Made by a program: the position numbers and the translations under genes
The notes under the pieces: model-generated
The model's input: only the letters and a program-made list of their open reading frames with translations
Databases searched by the model: none
What the model was told of the DNA's origin: nothing
Shown here: piece after piece, positions 28,816-37,147 of the stretch
Layout: each line of letters begins with the position of its first letter
Position numbering within the stretch: position 1 is the first letter of the stretch
Assembly: GCA_902622515.1 (NCBI GenBank)
Contig: CACNQE010000004.1
Span: forward strand, 62,001 to 126,000
Direction of reading: 5' to 3'
Length of the DNA: 64,000 bases
Source of the DNA: an uncultured SAR116 cluster alpha proteobacterium
Lineage (GTDB): Bacteria > Pseudomonadota > Alphaproteobacteria > Puniceispirillales > Puniceispirillaceae

Positions 28816-29334
28816 TTAATTTGGGTTGGATGGTTGTTTGCGAAAGGAATCTAGTGACACTACATCAGCAGTTCTGTTTGTTTTAATTTCTTCAGCGGTT
28901 TTTTTATTTTTATCCTCTATAGAAGAAATAACCTCTGATAATTCAGAAGAATTCTTATCGTCATTGGTGCTGAATTGAAGGCCAAATCCAACGGATGGAT
29001 CTGTGAAATGTGTGACCGCAGCAAATGGAATAACAAGGTTCTGTTTAACACCGGAAAAGGAGAGAGTAACACTAAAAAGCTCCTCAGAAACAATTAAGTT
29101 CCAAAATTGATGCTGTAAAACTATGGTCATTTCATCAGGATTTATTTCTTTCAAACTTTCATCTATTTCCACTCCGGAAAATTGGGTCTTAAAACTAATG
29201 TAAAAATGAGCTTCTTCTGGAAGACCCGTTGTTTCAGCTATTTTTAGTGCACTCTTGACAACATCCCGCAATGCCTCTTCAACAAGGCTTTCATAGTCGA
29301 TGCTTGATGTCGTGTTATCCGTATCACTGCTCAT
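28816..29334 (-). CDS. sspB: SspB-alpha, ClpXP adaptor for tmRNA-tagged proteins
   Basis: This 172-residue adaptor binds ssrA-tagged proteins and delivers them to ClpXP. The N-terminal half has the DYESLVEEALRDVVKSAL helix and the HFYISFKT strand of the alphaproteobacterial SspB family. The middle carries PFAAVTHFTDPSVGFGLQF. The C-terminal tail is disordered and acidic then basic, as expected for a linker to a ClpX-binding peptide. An AGGGAG site (29348-29343) precedes the ATG by eight bases. The tmRNA gene lies directly upstream on the same strand, a fitting functional pair. Confidence 0.92.
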   Translation of the reverse strand: MSSDTDNTTSSIDYESLVEEALRDVVKSALKIAETTGLPEEAHFYISFKTQFSGVEIDESLKEINPDEMTIVLQHQFWNLIVSEELFSVTLSFSGVKQNLVIPFAAVTHFTDPSVGFGLQFSTNDDKNSSELSEVISSIEDKNKKTAEEIKTNRTADVVSLDSFRKQPSNPN

Positions 29335-29350
29335 TAGTTTTGCTCCCTTT

Positions 29351-29726
29351 AGTTTAGTGAGGGGCTTTCTGTTGCCAGGTGCACCCTCTAACCCCGCCTG
29401 CCAGAGCTCAATCCAACAGGGCTTAATTTTGGTTACTCAAACTGCATTATGCAGCCATTGCAACCGGAGCAGTGTTGTCATTTGCAACTACTACATTGAC
29501 CCGATAACGGTGGATATCATGCCGAGCGAAAATACTATCTTTACTACATGCGTCGATCCTATTTCGCCCCCAAAATAAATAGTTGATTAAATTCCAGTCT
29601 AATATCTAAAAAAACTGTTTATTTAATTTACTCTTTCCTCATAATGGTGGAGGCGCCGGGTACCGCCCCCGGGTCCGCTCTGCTTATTCCATACTACGTT
29701 TATCGCCATAGCCGACTTACATCGAC
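29351..29726 (-). ncRNA. ssrA: tmRNA, circularly permuted two-piece type
   Basis: The gene is read on the minus strand. The acceptor piece comes first and ends in CCA at 29647-29645. Its 3' acceptor strand (29655-29649) pairs with GGGGGCG (29571-29565), the 5' end of the coding piece, giving a 7-bp acceptor stem with one G-U pair. The T-arm is 5 bp with loop GGCGGTA. The coding piece has GGATCGACG as in other tmRNAs and the tag frame at 29485-29447. The AT-rich segment 29644-29572 would be excised. tmRNA rescues stalled ribosomes with SmpB. Both outer ends are estimates. Confidence 0.92.
29447..29485 (-). other. tmRNA tag-peptide reading frame
   Basis: The resume codon GCA at 29485 begins a 12-codon frame that reads A-N-D-N-T-A-P-V-A-M-A-A and ends in TAA at 29447. 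With the alanine carried by tmRNA the full tag is A-ANDNTAPVAMAA. ANDN is the part SspB recognises and the final A-A is the ClpX signal. The usual alphaproteobacterial ending is ALAA or AVAA; here it is AMAA. Confidence 0.9.
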
Positions 29727-29732
29727 TTATAA

Positions 29733-29761
29733 ATTATAGGACGAAAATACATAGGTTGAAA
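29733..29761 (-). promoter_or_regulatory. Promoter of ssrA
   Basis: A perfect TATAAT lies at 29738-29733 on the minus strand, with a weak -35 (TTTCAA, 29761-29756) 17 bases upstream. Transcription would begin near 29726, just before the acceptor piece. It probably also drives sspB and fumA through read-through, as no strong terminator is visible before sspB. Confidence 0.55.
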
Positions 29762-29838
29762 GATTTATCTTCACTTTCTTTATGAGTTAGAAATAAAATA
29801 GCATAAGTAACGCGAAAAAAATGGAGTTATTTTTTGTT

Positions 29839-30636
29839 ATGCAACAATATTTGGATTTGCTTTCACACGTGTTAAAGCATGGTAATCGTCGTGAGGATAG
29901 AACTGGAACTGGAACGCTATCAATATTTGGATGGCAGATGAGGTTTGATTTATCTGATGGGTTTCCCCTACTAACAACAAAAAAATTACATGCCCACTCA
30001 ATAATCCATGAGTTGATCTGGTTCATAAGTGGAGATACAAATATTCGTTATTTGCGAGATAATAAGGTGCGTATTTGGGATGAATGGGCAGATAAAAACG
30101 GGGACCTTGGACCTGTTTATGGACAGCAATGGCGTGAATGGCTATCCCCCTATGAAGGACAAAAAATTGATCAGCTCAGTAATGTTGTTGAGCAGATCAA
30201 AAACAATCCAGAATCAAGACGTTTGATTGTAAGCGCTTGGAACCCGTCAGACATTCCAAAAATGGCGTTGCCACCGTGTCATTGCTTATTTCAGTTTTAT
30301 GTTGCTGATGGCAGACTATCTTGTCAATTATATCAGCGGAGTGCTGATATATTTTTAGGAGTCCCATTTAACATTGCATCATATGCGCTACTGACTCATA
30401 TGGTTGCACATGTCTGTAAATTGCGAGTTGGAGATTTCATCCACTCTTTTGGAGATGCTCACCTTTATTTAAACCATCTTGAACAGGCCAGATTGCAACT
30501 CAAAAGAAATCCAACTAAATTGCCGAAATTGGTATTCAATAGTGCTCCTGATTCATTAGAAAAGTTTGAATTTAAGCATGTAGTCATAAAGGATTATTTT
30601 GCTGAGGCAAATATTAAGGCACCAATATCAGTTTGA
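29839..30636 (+). CDS. thyA: Thymidylate synthase
   Basis: This enzyme makes dTMP from dUMP using methylene-tetrahydrofolate and releases dihydrofolate. The 265-residue protein has [12 protein letters not shown] (20-31) and the nucleophile C147 in LPPCHC, with [11 protein letters not shown] for dUMP phosphate binding. It ends IKAPISV, close to the usual C-terminus. The start at 29839 (MQQYLDLL) matches E. coli ThyA; the GGAG at 29823-29826 is then its ribosome-binding site, so an ATG at 29821 is unlikely. It pairs with folA downstream, which recycles the dihydrofolate. Confidence 0.96.
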   Translation: MQQYLDLLSHVLKHGNRREDRTGTGTLSIFGWQMRFDLSDGFPLLTTKKLHAHSIIHELIWFISGDTNIRYLRDNKVRIWDEWADKNGDLGPVYGQQWREWLSPYEGQKIDQLSNVVEQIKNNPESRRLIVSAWNPSDIPKMALPPCHCLFQFYVADGRLSCQLYQRSADIFLGVPFNIASYALLTHMVAHVCKLRVGDFIHSFGDAHLYLNHLEQARLQLKRNPTKLPKLVFNSAPDSLEKFEFKHVVIKDYFAEANIKAPISV

Positions 30637-30692
30637 TTTTTTTTCCAATGTCTGGGTAATAATTATTTAATTTGGATTAGGAGATAAATATA

Positions 30693-31247
30693 TTGAAAAC
30701 TAGCTATGAAGAAACACAAAAATATCAGATGATTTGTGTAGTTGCGATGGCAAATAATAGAGTAATTGGAGATGGTGATGGTCTTGTCTGGCATTTGCCT
30801 GGAGACTTATCTCGTGTCAAAAACATTACCATGGGATGCCCTTTAATAATGGGACGCCGAACTTGGAGGTCGATTGGGCGGGCATTACCTGGCAGAGCAT
30901 CAATCGTTTTAACAAGAGATACTAACTGGAAAGAAAATGGTGCGATTGTTGTACATAATTTTTCAGATGCCATATCTCAAAGTAAACGTTGGCTTGTCCA
31001 ACAACAAACAAAAGAAAATAGACTGATTTTATTTGGTGGTGGGGAAATTTACAGTCTAGGCATAAATCTTTGCCAAGAAATTGAGTTGACAAAAGTAGAT
31101 ATTAGTCCTGAAAAAGGTGTTAAGTTTCCCGATATTAATTGGAATGATTGGGATGAAATTAAACTGAAAGATTTTGCACCTGGGCCTGACAATCCTGGGT
31201 TTTCTTATCATAGTTATAAATATAGAAAAATCACAAGATATGTATGA
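30693..31247 (+). CDS. folA: Dihydrofolate reductase
   Basis: This enzyme reduces dihydrofolate to tetrahydrofolate with NADPH, the partner step to thyA 56 bases upstream. The 184-residue chain has ANNRVIGDGDGLVWHLPGDL (substrate loop), MGRRTW (NADPH) and LFGGGEIY. TTG30693 is favoured because AGGAG lies nine bases before it. This adds 12 residues before the usual family start; an internal ATG (30729) would match E. coli length but has no ribosome-binding site. Position 28 of the usual motif, an Asp/Glu, corresponds to the D of LPGDLSR. Confidence 0.95.
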   Translation: MKTSYEETQKYQMICVVAMANNRVIGDGDGLVWHLPGDLSRVKNITMGCPLIMGRRTWRSIGRALPGRASIVLTRDTNWKENGAIVVHNFSDAISQSKRWLVQQQTKENRLILFGGGEIYSLGINLCQEIELTKVDISPEKGVKFPDINWNDWDEIKLKDFAPGPDNPGFSYHSYKYRKITRYV

Positions 31248-31302
31248 AAAATTCGAGACGCGGTAATTAAGTCTTGTTTCACAAAGAAATCTCAAAAATA
31301 TT

Positions 31303-32421
31303 TTAATCAAATATAATTTTAGGCCTTCTTACTTCCTGATTAGTAAGGTTACCCCATATTTTTTGAGCTATTTTCAAGTACGTTTTTGTATGCTTGTTTT
31401 CAGGATCTGAGGCTACTATAGGCTCTCCTGAGTCGGATGTTTGTCTAATAGTAACTTCAAGCGGTATTTCGCCAAGAAATGGTATGTTGAGTTTTGCAGC
31501 TTCTTTTTGAGCCCCACCAGTGCTAAAAATATCGTGCCGCATGCCACAATCGGAACAAATAAAATAACTCATGTTCTCTATAATTCCTAGAATTGGAACG
31601 TCAACCTTTCGAAACATATTTAGGCCTTTTCTTGCGTCAATCAAAGCAAGGTCTTGTGGGGTTGATATAATTACTACACCTGATAATGCTAAACGCTGAG
31701 ATAATGTAAGTTGAGCATCGCCTGTTCCAGGTGGTAAATCAATTACTAATACATCTAAATCTGACCATAATACATCTCGAATCATTTGCTCTATAGCACT
31801 CATAACCATTGGTCCACGCCAAATCATAGGCGATTCCGGTTCAACCAAAAACCCAATAGACATTGCTTGCAAACCCCAGGCGTCCAAAGGAATTAATTTC
31901 TTATTCTCATAGTCCGGTTTCCTGCTTGTTCCTATAAGTCGAGGGAGAGAGGGGCCGTATATGTCGGCATCTAATATTCCTACTCTAATTCCTTGCATTT
32001 TAAGTGCTAATGCAATATTAATTGAGGTTGTAGATTTACCCACCCCACCTTTACCAGATGCGATAGCGACCACATATTTTGCTGGTTTTAATAGCTTGCT
32101 AGAATTTTTTTCTGGTGAAGATAGTTTTTCTGTTCCTTTAGAAGTTGATTTTTTATGTGCAGTCATAACAGCAGTTGCCGAAATCACGCCTGACAATTTT
32201 CTCACTGCATCTTCCGCTTTACGACGCATCTCATCAGATTTTTTTGCTAATGAGGGGTCTATTTCTATCGAAAATCCTATGTGTCCATTTTTTATTACAA
32301 TACCTGAAACATCACCATCATCCACAATATTGTCTTTTGAATGGGTATATTTCACTTTTCTGAGGACTGATTTTACTTTTTCTAAAGTTATTTCTGACTG
32401 CATTCTTGATTTTCCGATCAT
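31303..32421 (-). CDS. mrp: Mrp/ApbC family iron-sulfur cluster carrier ATPase
   Basis: This cytosolic P-loop ATPase binds and transfers 4Fe-4S clusters to apoproteins. The 372-residue chain has an N-terminal MIP18/DUF59-type domain (about 8-85), a linker, and the ATPase domain with the deviant Walker A GKGGVGKS at 123-130. The C-x2-C cluster motif is CSDC (about 288-291). DADIYGPSLPRL is conserved in the family. It is convergent with folA and divergent from hflK. A second in-frame ATG at 32403 is an alternative start. Confidence 0.94.
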   Translation of the reverse strand: MIGKSRMQSEITLEKVKSVLRKVKYTHSKDNIVDDGDVSGIVIKNGHIGFSIEIDPSLAKKSDEMRRKAEDAVRKLSGVISATAVMTAHKKSTSKGTEKLSSPEKNSSKLLKPAKYVVAIASGKGGVGKSTTSINIALALKMQGIRVGILDADIYGPSLPRLIGTSRKPDYENKKLIPLDAWGLQAMSIGFLVEPESPMIWRGPMVMSAIEQMIRDVLWSDLDVLVIDLPPGTGDAQLTLSQRLALSGVVIISTPQDLALIDARKGLNMFRKVDVPILGIIENMSYFICSDCGMRHDIFSTGGAQKEAAKLNIPFLGEIPLEVTIRQTSDSGEPIVASDPENKHTKTYLKIAQKIWGNLTNQEVRRPKIIFD

Positions 32422-32547
32422 TACGTCAAATATAAGAGTAGCTTAAAATAAATTTTTTTTTTTTTAAATCCATTTATTTAAGTTGAATTTATTTTAGCCT
32501 TTTTAAGGCAGCTTCTAAATTTTAATTTTTACAGAACGGAGTGGCGA

Positions 32548-33666
32548 ATGCCGTGGAATAATCAAGGTGGAGGAAATGAGGGTGGTCCATGGGGCGGCGG
32601 CTCTGATAATGGCAAACAGTGGGGTAATGGCGGTAAACAGCCTAGTCAACCAACACCACCTGACTTAGACAAACTAATAAATGATGCTAAACGGAAGTTT
32701 AGTGGTCTTGGTGGATTTTCCAATGGTGGCGGATCGGGTAGGTTGTTTTTGATATTTCTCCTTATAGCGGCGATTTTGTGGCTATTGACCGGTTTTTACC
32801 GAGTGAATGCTCAGCAACAAGGTGTTGTTTTAAGATTTGGAGAGTGGGTTCGAACAACATCCCCTGGTCTCCATTATCATCTTCCCTACCCCATTGAGAC
32901 CGTCCTTAAACCCGAGGTAACGCGAGACAATAGACTTGAGATAGGTTTTAGGGAGATAGCTGGGCGCTCCAATACGAAGCGAGATATTGCTGATGAAAGT
33001 CAAATGATAACTGGCGATGAAAATATCGTAGACATTGATTTTGTGGTTTTTTGGAGAATAGCGGATGCTGGTGAGTATCTTTTTAATCTGGCTGACCCTG
33101 ATGATACCATTAAAGTAGCAGCTGAGGCGGTAATGAGAGAGACAATAGGGCAAACACCCATTCAAACTGCATTAACTGAAGGACGACAAAATATCCAAAT
33201 AAATGTGAAAGATAAACTTCAAGAGCTTTTAGATGATTATGAAGCTGGAATTAGGGTTCGTGAAGTCCAGCTTCTCGCTGTAGATCCACCAGCAGATGTT
33301 ATAGATGCTTTCAATGATGTTCAACGTGCACGTCAGGATAGAGACAGGTTGAAAAATGAAGCCGAGGCATTCAGGAATGACGTTGTTCCTAGAGCAAGAG
33401 GTGAGGGAGCAAGGTTGATAGCAGAATCAGAGGCTTATCAAGCAGAAGTTGTAAATCGGGCACGAGGTGATGCTTCTAGATTTGACCAAGTTTACAGCTC
33501 ATACTTAAAAAATAAAGATATAACGCTTGAGCGTATTTATCTAGAGACCATGGAAAATATTTTTAGAAATGTTGAGAAAATTATTATAGATGGTGATAAT
33601 GGGAATGGAGTAGTTCCCTACCTTCCATTAAAAGAATTAAACAGAAACGCAGGTCAGGGGAGCTAG
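32548..33666 (+). CDS. hflK: FtsH protease regulator HflK
   Basis: HflK is one subunit of the HflKC complex that surrounds and modulates the membrane protease FtsH. The 372-residue chain has a Gly/Asn/Trp-rich cytosolic N-terminus (1-50), one TM at about 65-83, then an SPFH/prohibitin domain in the periplasm (about 85-290) and a coiled-coil rich in Arg/Glu/Ala. It precedes hflC by four bases, and degP follows, which is the common alphaproteobacterial order. A 13-base T tract (32453-32465) lies upstream. Confidence 0.95.
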   Translation: MPWNNQGGGNEGGPWGGGSDNGKQWGNGGKQPSQPTPPDLDKLINDAKRKFSGLGGFSNGGGSGRLFLIFLLIAAILWLLTGFYRVNAQQQGVVLRFGEWVRTTSPGLHYHLPYPIETVLKPEVTRDNRLEIGFREIAGRSNTKRDIADESQMITGDENIVDIDFVVFWRIADAGEYLFNLADPDDTIKVAAEAVMRETIGQTPIQTALTEGRQNIQINVKDKLQELLDDYEAGIRVREVQLLAVDPPADVIDAFNDVQRARQDRDRLKNEAEAFRNDVVPRARGEGARLIAESEAYQAEVVNRARGDASRFDQVYSSYLKNKDITLERIYLETMENIFRNVEKIIIDGDNGNGVVPYLPLKELNRNAGQGS

Positions 33667-33670
33667 ATAA

Positions 33671-34537
33671 ATGAATATCAGAAACTTTTCTATTGGATTT
33701 GTAGCATTATTATTATTTACGATTTTGTCGGCTTTATTTACTGTAGATCAGACAAAACAAGCACTTGTGCTACAATTCGGAGAACCAAAACGAATAATCC
33801 AAGAACCTGGCCTAGCTATTAAGCTGCCATTTATACAAGATGTTGAGTATTACGAAAAACGGGTATTATCTCTTATACCGCAAGACGCTGAAGAAGTGAT
33901 ACTTGCAGACCAAAAACGTATTCTTGTCGACGCTTATGCTCGTTATCGCATATCTAATCCTTTGCTATTTTATCAAACCGTTAGGAATGAATTTGGAGCA
34001 CGGACCCGTCTTGAATCAATAATAGACTCCTCCGTTAGACGTGTACTAGGTAGCGAGACGCTAGCATCAATTCTTACCGGAATGAGAAACAATATAAATG
34101 ACAATATAAAAGATGAAGTTGAAGAGTCGGTGACATCACTTGGCATTGAGATAATTGATGTAAGACTTCGAAGAGCTGATTATCCGGAATCTACGAGTCA
34201 AAATATTTTTAATCGAATGAAATCTGAACGAGAAAGAGAGGCCAAAGAATTTCGAGCAACAGGGGAAGAAGAGGCGCAAAAAATTAGGGCAGACGCGGAA
34301 AAAACTAGAACCGTTATTGTTGCGGAGGCTGCAAGGAAAGCGCAAGAAAATAGGGGTCGTGGAGATAGTGAGGCTATCGAAATATATGCAGACAGTTTTG
34401 GAAAAGATGCAGATTTCTTTTCATTTTATCGGTCTATGGAAGCCTACCGTGCTGCAATCGGAGAATCTGAAACTTCTATGGTTTTATCCCCAGATTCAGA
34501 ATTTTTTAGGTTCTTTAAGAATAAAGCTGGTGAATAA
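33671..34537 (+). CDS. hflC: FtsH protease regulator HflC
   Basis: HflC is the partner of HflK in the periplasm-facing ring around FtsH. The 288-residue protein has an N-terminal TM (about 5-24), then an SPFH domain with QFGEPKRIIQEPGLAIKLPF and the DVRLRRADYP segment. A long Arg/Glu/Ala-rich coiled coil (about 185-245) follows. It starts four bases after hflK, so the two are made together. Confidence 0.95.
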   Translation: MNIRNFSIGFVALLLFTILSALFTVDQTKQALVLQFGEPKRIIQEPGLAIKLPFIQDVEYYEKRVLSLIPQDAEEVILADQKRILVDAYARYRISNPLLFYQTVRNEFGARTRLESIIDSSVRRVLGSETLASILTGMRNNINDNIKDEVEESVTSLGIEIIDVRLRRADYPESTSQNIFNRMKSEREREAKEFRATGEEEAQKIRADAEKTRTVIVAEAARKAQENRGRGDSEAIEIYADSFGKDADFFSFYRSMEAYRAAIGESETSMVLSPDSEFFRFFKNKAGE

Positions 34538-34670
34538 TTATTAAGTTTCCGAACATTGACGGTCAGATTTTTAACAAATTTAGACCACAAATTATTTTTA
34601 CCCTGATGATAAAGGTAAACTAAAGAAGAATTTGGACGATATTTTTTGATCTCTTTTTAAGGAATGAATA

Positions 34671-36188
34671 ATGGGAGCAGCTTCTAAAATATTAAAATCA
34701 AAACTTAATGAGCATTTTACAGATGGATTGTGGACATATAAACGCAACGGGGACAGCTTTTCTGCATTCTATTTGATGAAGAGCTCACTGTTTGCTCTTT
34801 TTTTCCTGCTCATAGGGAATGATTTAAACGCGACTCAAAGACCAGATAGCTTTGCCGATTTAGCTGAGCGCTTATCACCAGCCGTTGTAAATATTTCGAC
34901 GGCAACTTTAATCGATGGTGGTAATGATTTTGATTTACCACAATTTCCAAAAGGGTCACCATTCGAAGAATTTTTTAAAGAATTCAATCAAAGACCAGGA
35001 GCTCAACGGGCTCAATCATTGGGTTCAGGCTTTATAACTGATGCAAGTGGAATAGTGGTTACGAATAATCATGTTATCGAAAATGCGGACGAAATTACTG
35101 TTATTTTAGCGGATGAAACAGAATTTAAGGCTGAAATTGTAGGTCGTGACCCAAAAACAGATATAGCTGTGCTTCGCATCTCTCCAAAGGGAAAAGAGCT
35201 CGTTTCTGTTGCTTTTGGAAATTCGGATTATTTGAGAGTTGGAGATTGGGTGATGGCTATAGGCAACCCATTTGGACTAGGTGGAACAGTAACAGCTGGC
35301 ATTGTTTCGGCTAGAGGACGCGACATCGGTTCTGGTCCTTATGATGATTTTATTCAAACAGATGCATCTATTAACAGGGGGAATTCAGGTGGTCCATTAT
35401 TTGATCTAGAGGGAAATGTTATTGGAATTAATACTGCTATCTTTTCGCAATCTGGCGGTTCCGTTGGTATTGGCTTTGCCATTGCTTCTAACCTCGCTAA
35501 AGATACCGTTGACCAGTTAGTTAAGTACGGAAGAACTAGGCGTGGATGGCTTGGAGTATTCATTCAAGAAGTAACAGAAGACATAGCTGACAGCTTAGGT
35601 CTTGACGATGTTGCAGGTGCACTTGTTTCCGCTGTGACACCTGGAGGACCAGCAGAGAAAGCTGGTCTGGAACCAGGTGATACCATAATTTCTTTTGATG
35701 ATAAGAAAATAGATAGTGTTAAAGACTTGCCTCGTATAGTAGCTGAAACGCCAGTAGATAAGAAAGTATCTGTAAATATTATCCGGGAGGGTAAAAAGAT
35801 GTCTATCGATGTTACCCTTGGTGAATTAGAGCAAGCAGAGCAAAGTGGTGTTTTGAAAAGTGGTCCTTCGGAGGACGAACCTATTGTCATCGGGTCGCTT
35901 GGTATTGCTCTTGCAGATATTAATCCGAATATCATTGAGAAATACAACTTGGATGAAGACGAGAGTGGTGTGATTATCGTGGATGTGTTTGAGGGGGGTG
36001 CAGCGTTTGATATGAATATTCGAGAGGGTCATATTATTCGTCGTATTGGCCAGCGAAAAGCTGAAACAGTTGAAACAGTAGTTTCGGAAGTTGAAAGGCA
36101 ACTTGAAGCCGATAGAGGTGGAGTGCTAATGTTAATTGAAGCTGATGGTAGAAACCGATTTGTGCAACTACCTTTTGCAAGCAGATAA
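34671..36188 (+). CDS. degP: Periplasmic serine protease, DegP/Do family
   Basis: This is an HtrA-family envelope quality-control protease and chaperone of 505 residues. The catalytic triad is H134, D164 and S239 (GNSGG). The trypsin-like domain is followed by PDZ1 (about 290-380) and a weaker PDZ2 (about 405-500). AGGA lies about nine bases before ATG34671, but this start puts about 35 polar residues before the hydrophobic signal (about 37-50). An internal ATG at 34776 would give a normal signal peptide yet has no ribosome-binding site. It follows hflKC, a membrane protease regulator. Confidence 0.94.
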   Translation: MGAASKILKSKLNEHFTDGLWTYKRNGDSFSAFYLMKSSLFALFFLLIGNDLNATQRPDSFADLAERLSPAVVNISTATLIDGGNDFDLPQFPKGSPFEEFFKEFNQRPGAQRAQSLGSGFITDASGIVVTNNHVIENADEITVILADETEFKAEIVGRDPKTDIAVLRISPKGKELVSVAFGNSDYLRVGDWVMAIGNPFGLGGTVTAGIVSARGRDIGSGPYDDFIQTDASINRGNSGGPLFDLEGNVIGINTAIFSQSGGSVGIGFAIASNLAKDTVDQLVKYGRTRRGWLGVFIQEVTEDIADSLGLDDVAGALVSAVTPGGPAEKAGLEPGDTIISFDDKKIDSVKDLPRIVAETPVDKKVSVNIIREGKKMSIDVTLGELEQAEQSGVLKSGPSEDEPIVIGSLGIALADINPNIIEKYNLDEDESGVIIVDVFEGGAAFDMNIREGHIIRRIGQRKAETVETVVSEVERQLEADRGGVLMLIEADGRNRFVQLPFASR

Positions 36189-36236
36189 TTTATTAGAAAA
36201 GATATATATAAAATATTAAATAGTGATTAGCTTCTA

Positions 36237-37118
36237 TCAATATATGTCACTAACGTTATATCCTTGTAAAAATAATAAACCCACTAAATCTGTATGATTT
36301 AGCTGGGTTTTTATTTCTTTCTTTAATATCGGCTTTCCATTGAAAGCCACACCTAAGCCAGCTACTTTCAGCATTTCTAAATCATTAGCACCATCTCCAA
36401 TAGCTGCAGCATCCTTAGCTGAGATATTTTGCTTATTGCATAAATGTGTAAGCTTTTGAAGTTTAGAATGCATTCCAAAAATAGGGAAAGTTATGTTGCC
36501 AGTTAATTGCGAATCTTTTATTTCTAGTGAGTTAGAAAAAGAGCCATCGAAACCAATTTTCTTGGCTACTTGAGAAGTAAGAAAATCAAAACCTCCAGAT
36601 AAAATAAAACAATAAGCCCCATTTTTTTTCATTGTAGGTGCAATCAAATTTGCTCCGCTAGTTAAAACAGTCTCTTCAATAATCTCGTCTAATACAGTTT
36701 GTTTTACTCCTTTAAGTAATGACACACGGAGAATTATTGATTGGTAGAAGTCAAGTTCTCCATTCATTGTCTTAAGTGTTATTTTTGATATTTCTTCTCC
36801 CACTCCAACTTTATGGGCAATTTCATCTAGAGACTCACCTCTTATGAGAGTGCTATCCATGTCTGCCAGTAACAATTTTTTGCGCCTGTTAGTATTGCTT
36901 ATCAAATTTATGTCAAATTCGAATTGCCGGCCATTTTTTCGAAGTAGTTCAATGTTAATGTCATTGTGTCTAACATTACATTCAACTGCCCACTGATTTT
37001 CCTCTCCCTCTGCTAACCAACGGTGTAAGCCTAAGCCATTTGTTTTTATAAAATCAGACAAGTTAGTCTTTGTTTCAGAGTTATTATTTGACGAAGATAT
37101 TAGGATAAGAGCTTGCAT
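36237..37118 (-). CDS. serB: Phosphoserine phosphatase
   Basis: This is the last enzyme of L-serine synthesis; it hydrolyses O-phosphoserine. The 293-residue chain has an N-terminal regulatory-type extension (about 1-75). The HAD phosphatase follows with DMDST at 86-90, where D86 is the nucleophile and D88 the acid/base. LSGGFDF gives motif II and GDGANDLEM is the metal-binding motif. It is divergent from miaA with only 29 bases between the two favoured start codons. Confidence 0.95.
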   Translation of the reverse strand: MQALILISSSNNNSETKTNLSDFIKTNGLGLHRWLAEGEENQWAVECNVRHNDINIELLRKNGRQFEFDINLISNTNRRKKLLLADMDSTLIRGESLDEIAHKVGVGEEISKITLKTMNGELDFYQSIILRVSLLKGVKQTVLDEIIEETVLTSGANLIAPTMKKNGAYCFILSGGFDFLTSQVAKKIGFDGSFSNSLEIKDSQLTGNITFPIFGMHSKLQKLTHLCNKQNISAKDAAAIGDGANDLEMLKVAGLGVAFNGKPILKKEIKTQLNHTDLVGLLFLQGYNVSDIY

Positions 37119-37147
37119 CTATTTGCCTCGTGTTTTATGTCGGCATA

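Noticed and set aside
32453-32465. Run of 13 T between mrp and hflK, possible phase-variable tract.
   Set aside because: It is in an AT-rich divergent spacer and does not lie in a coding frame. Nothing shows slippage, and the genes are housekeeping.
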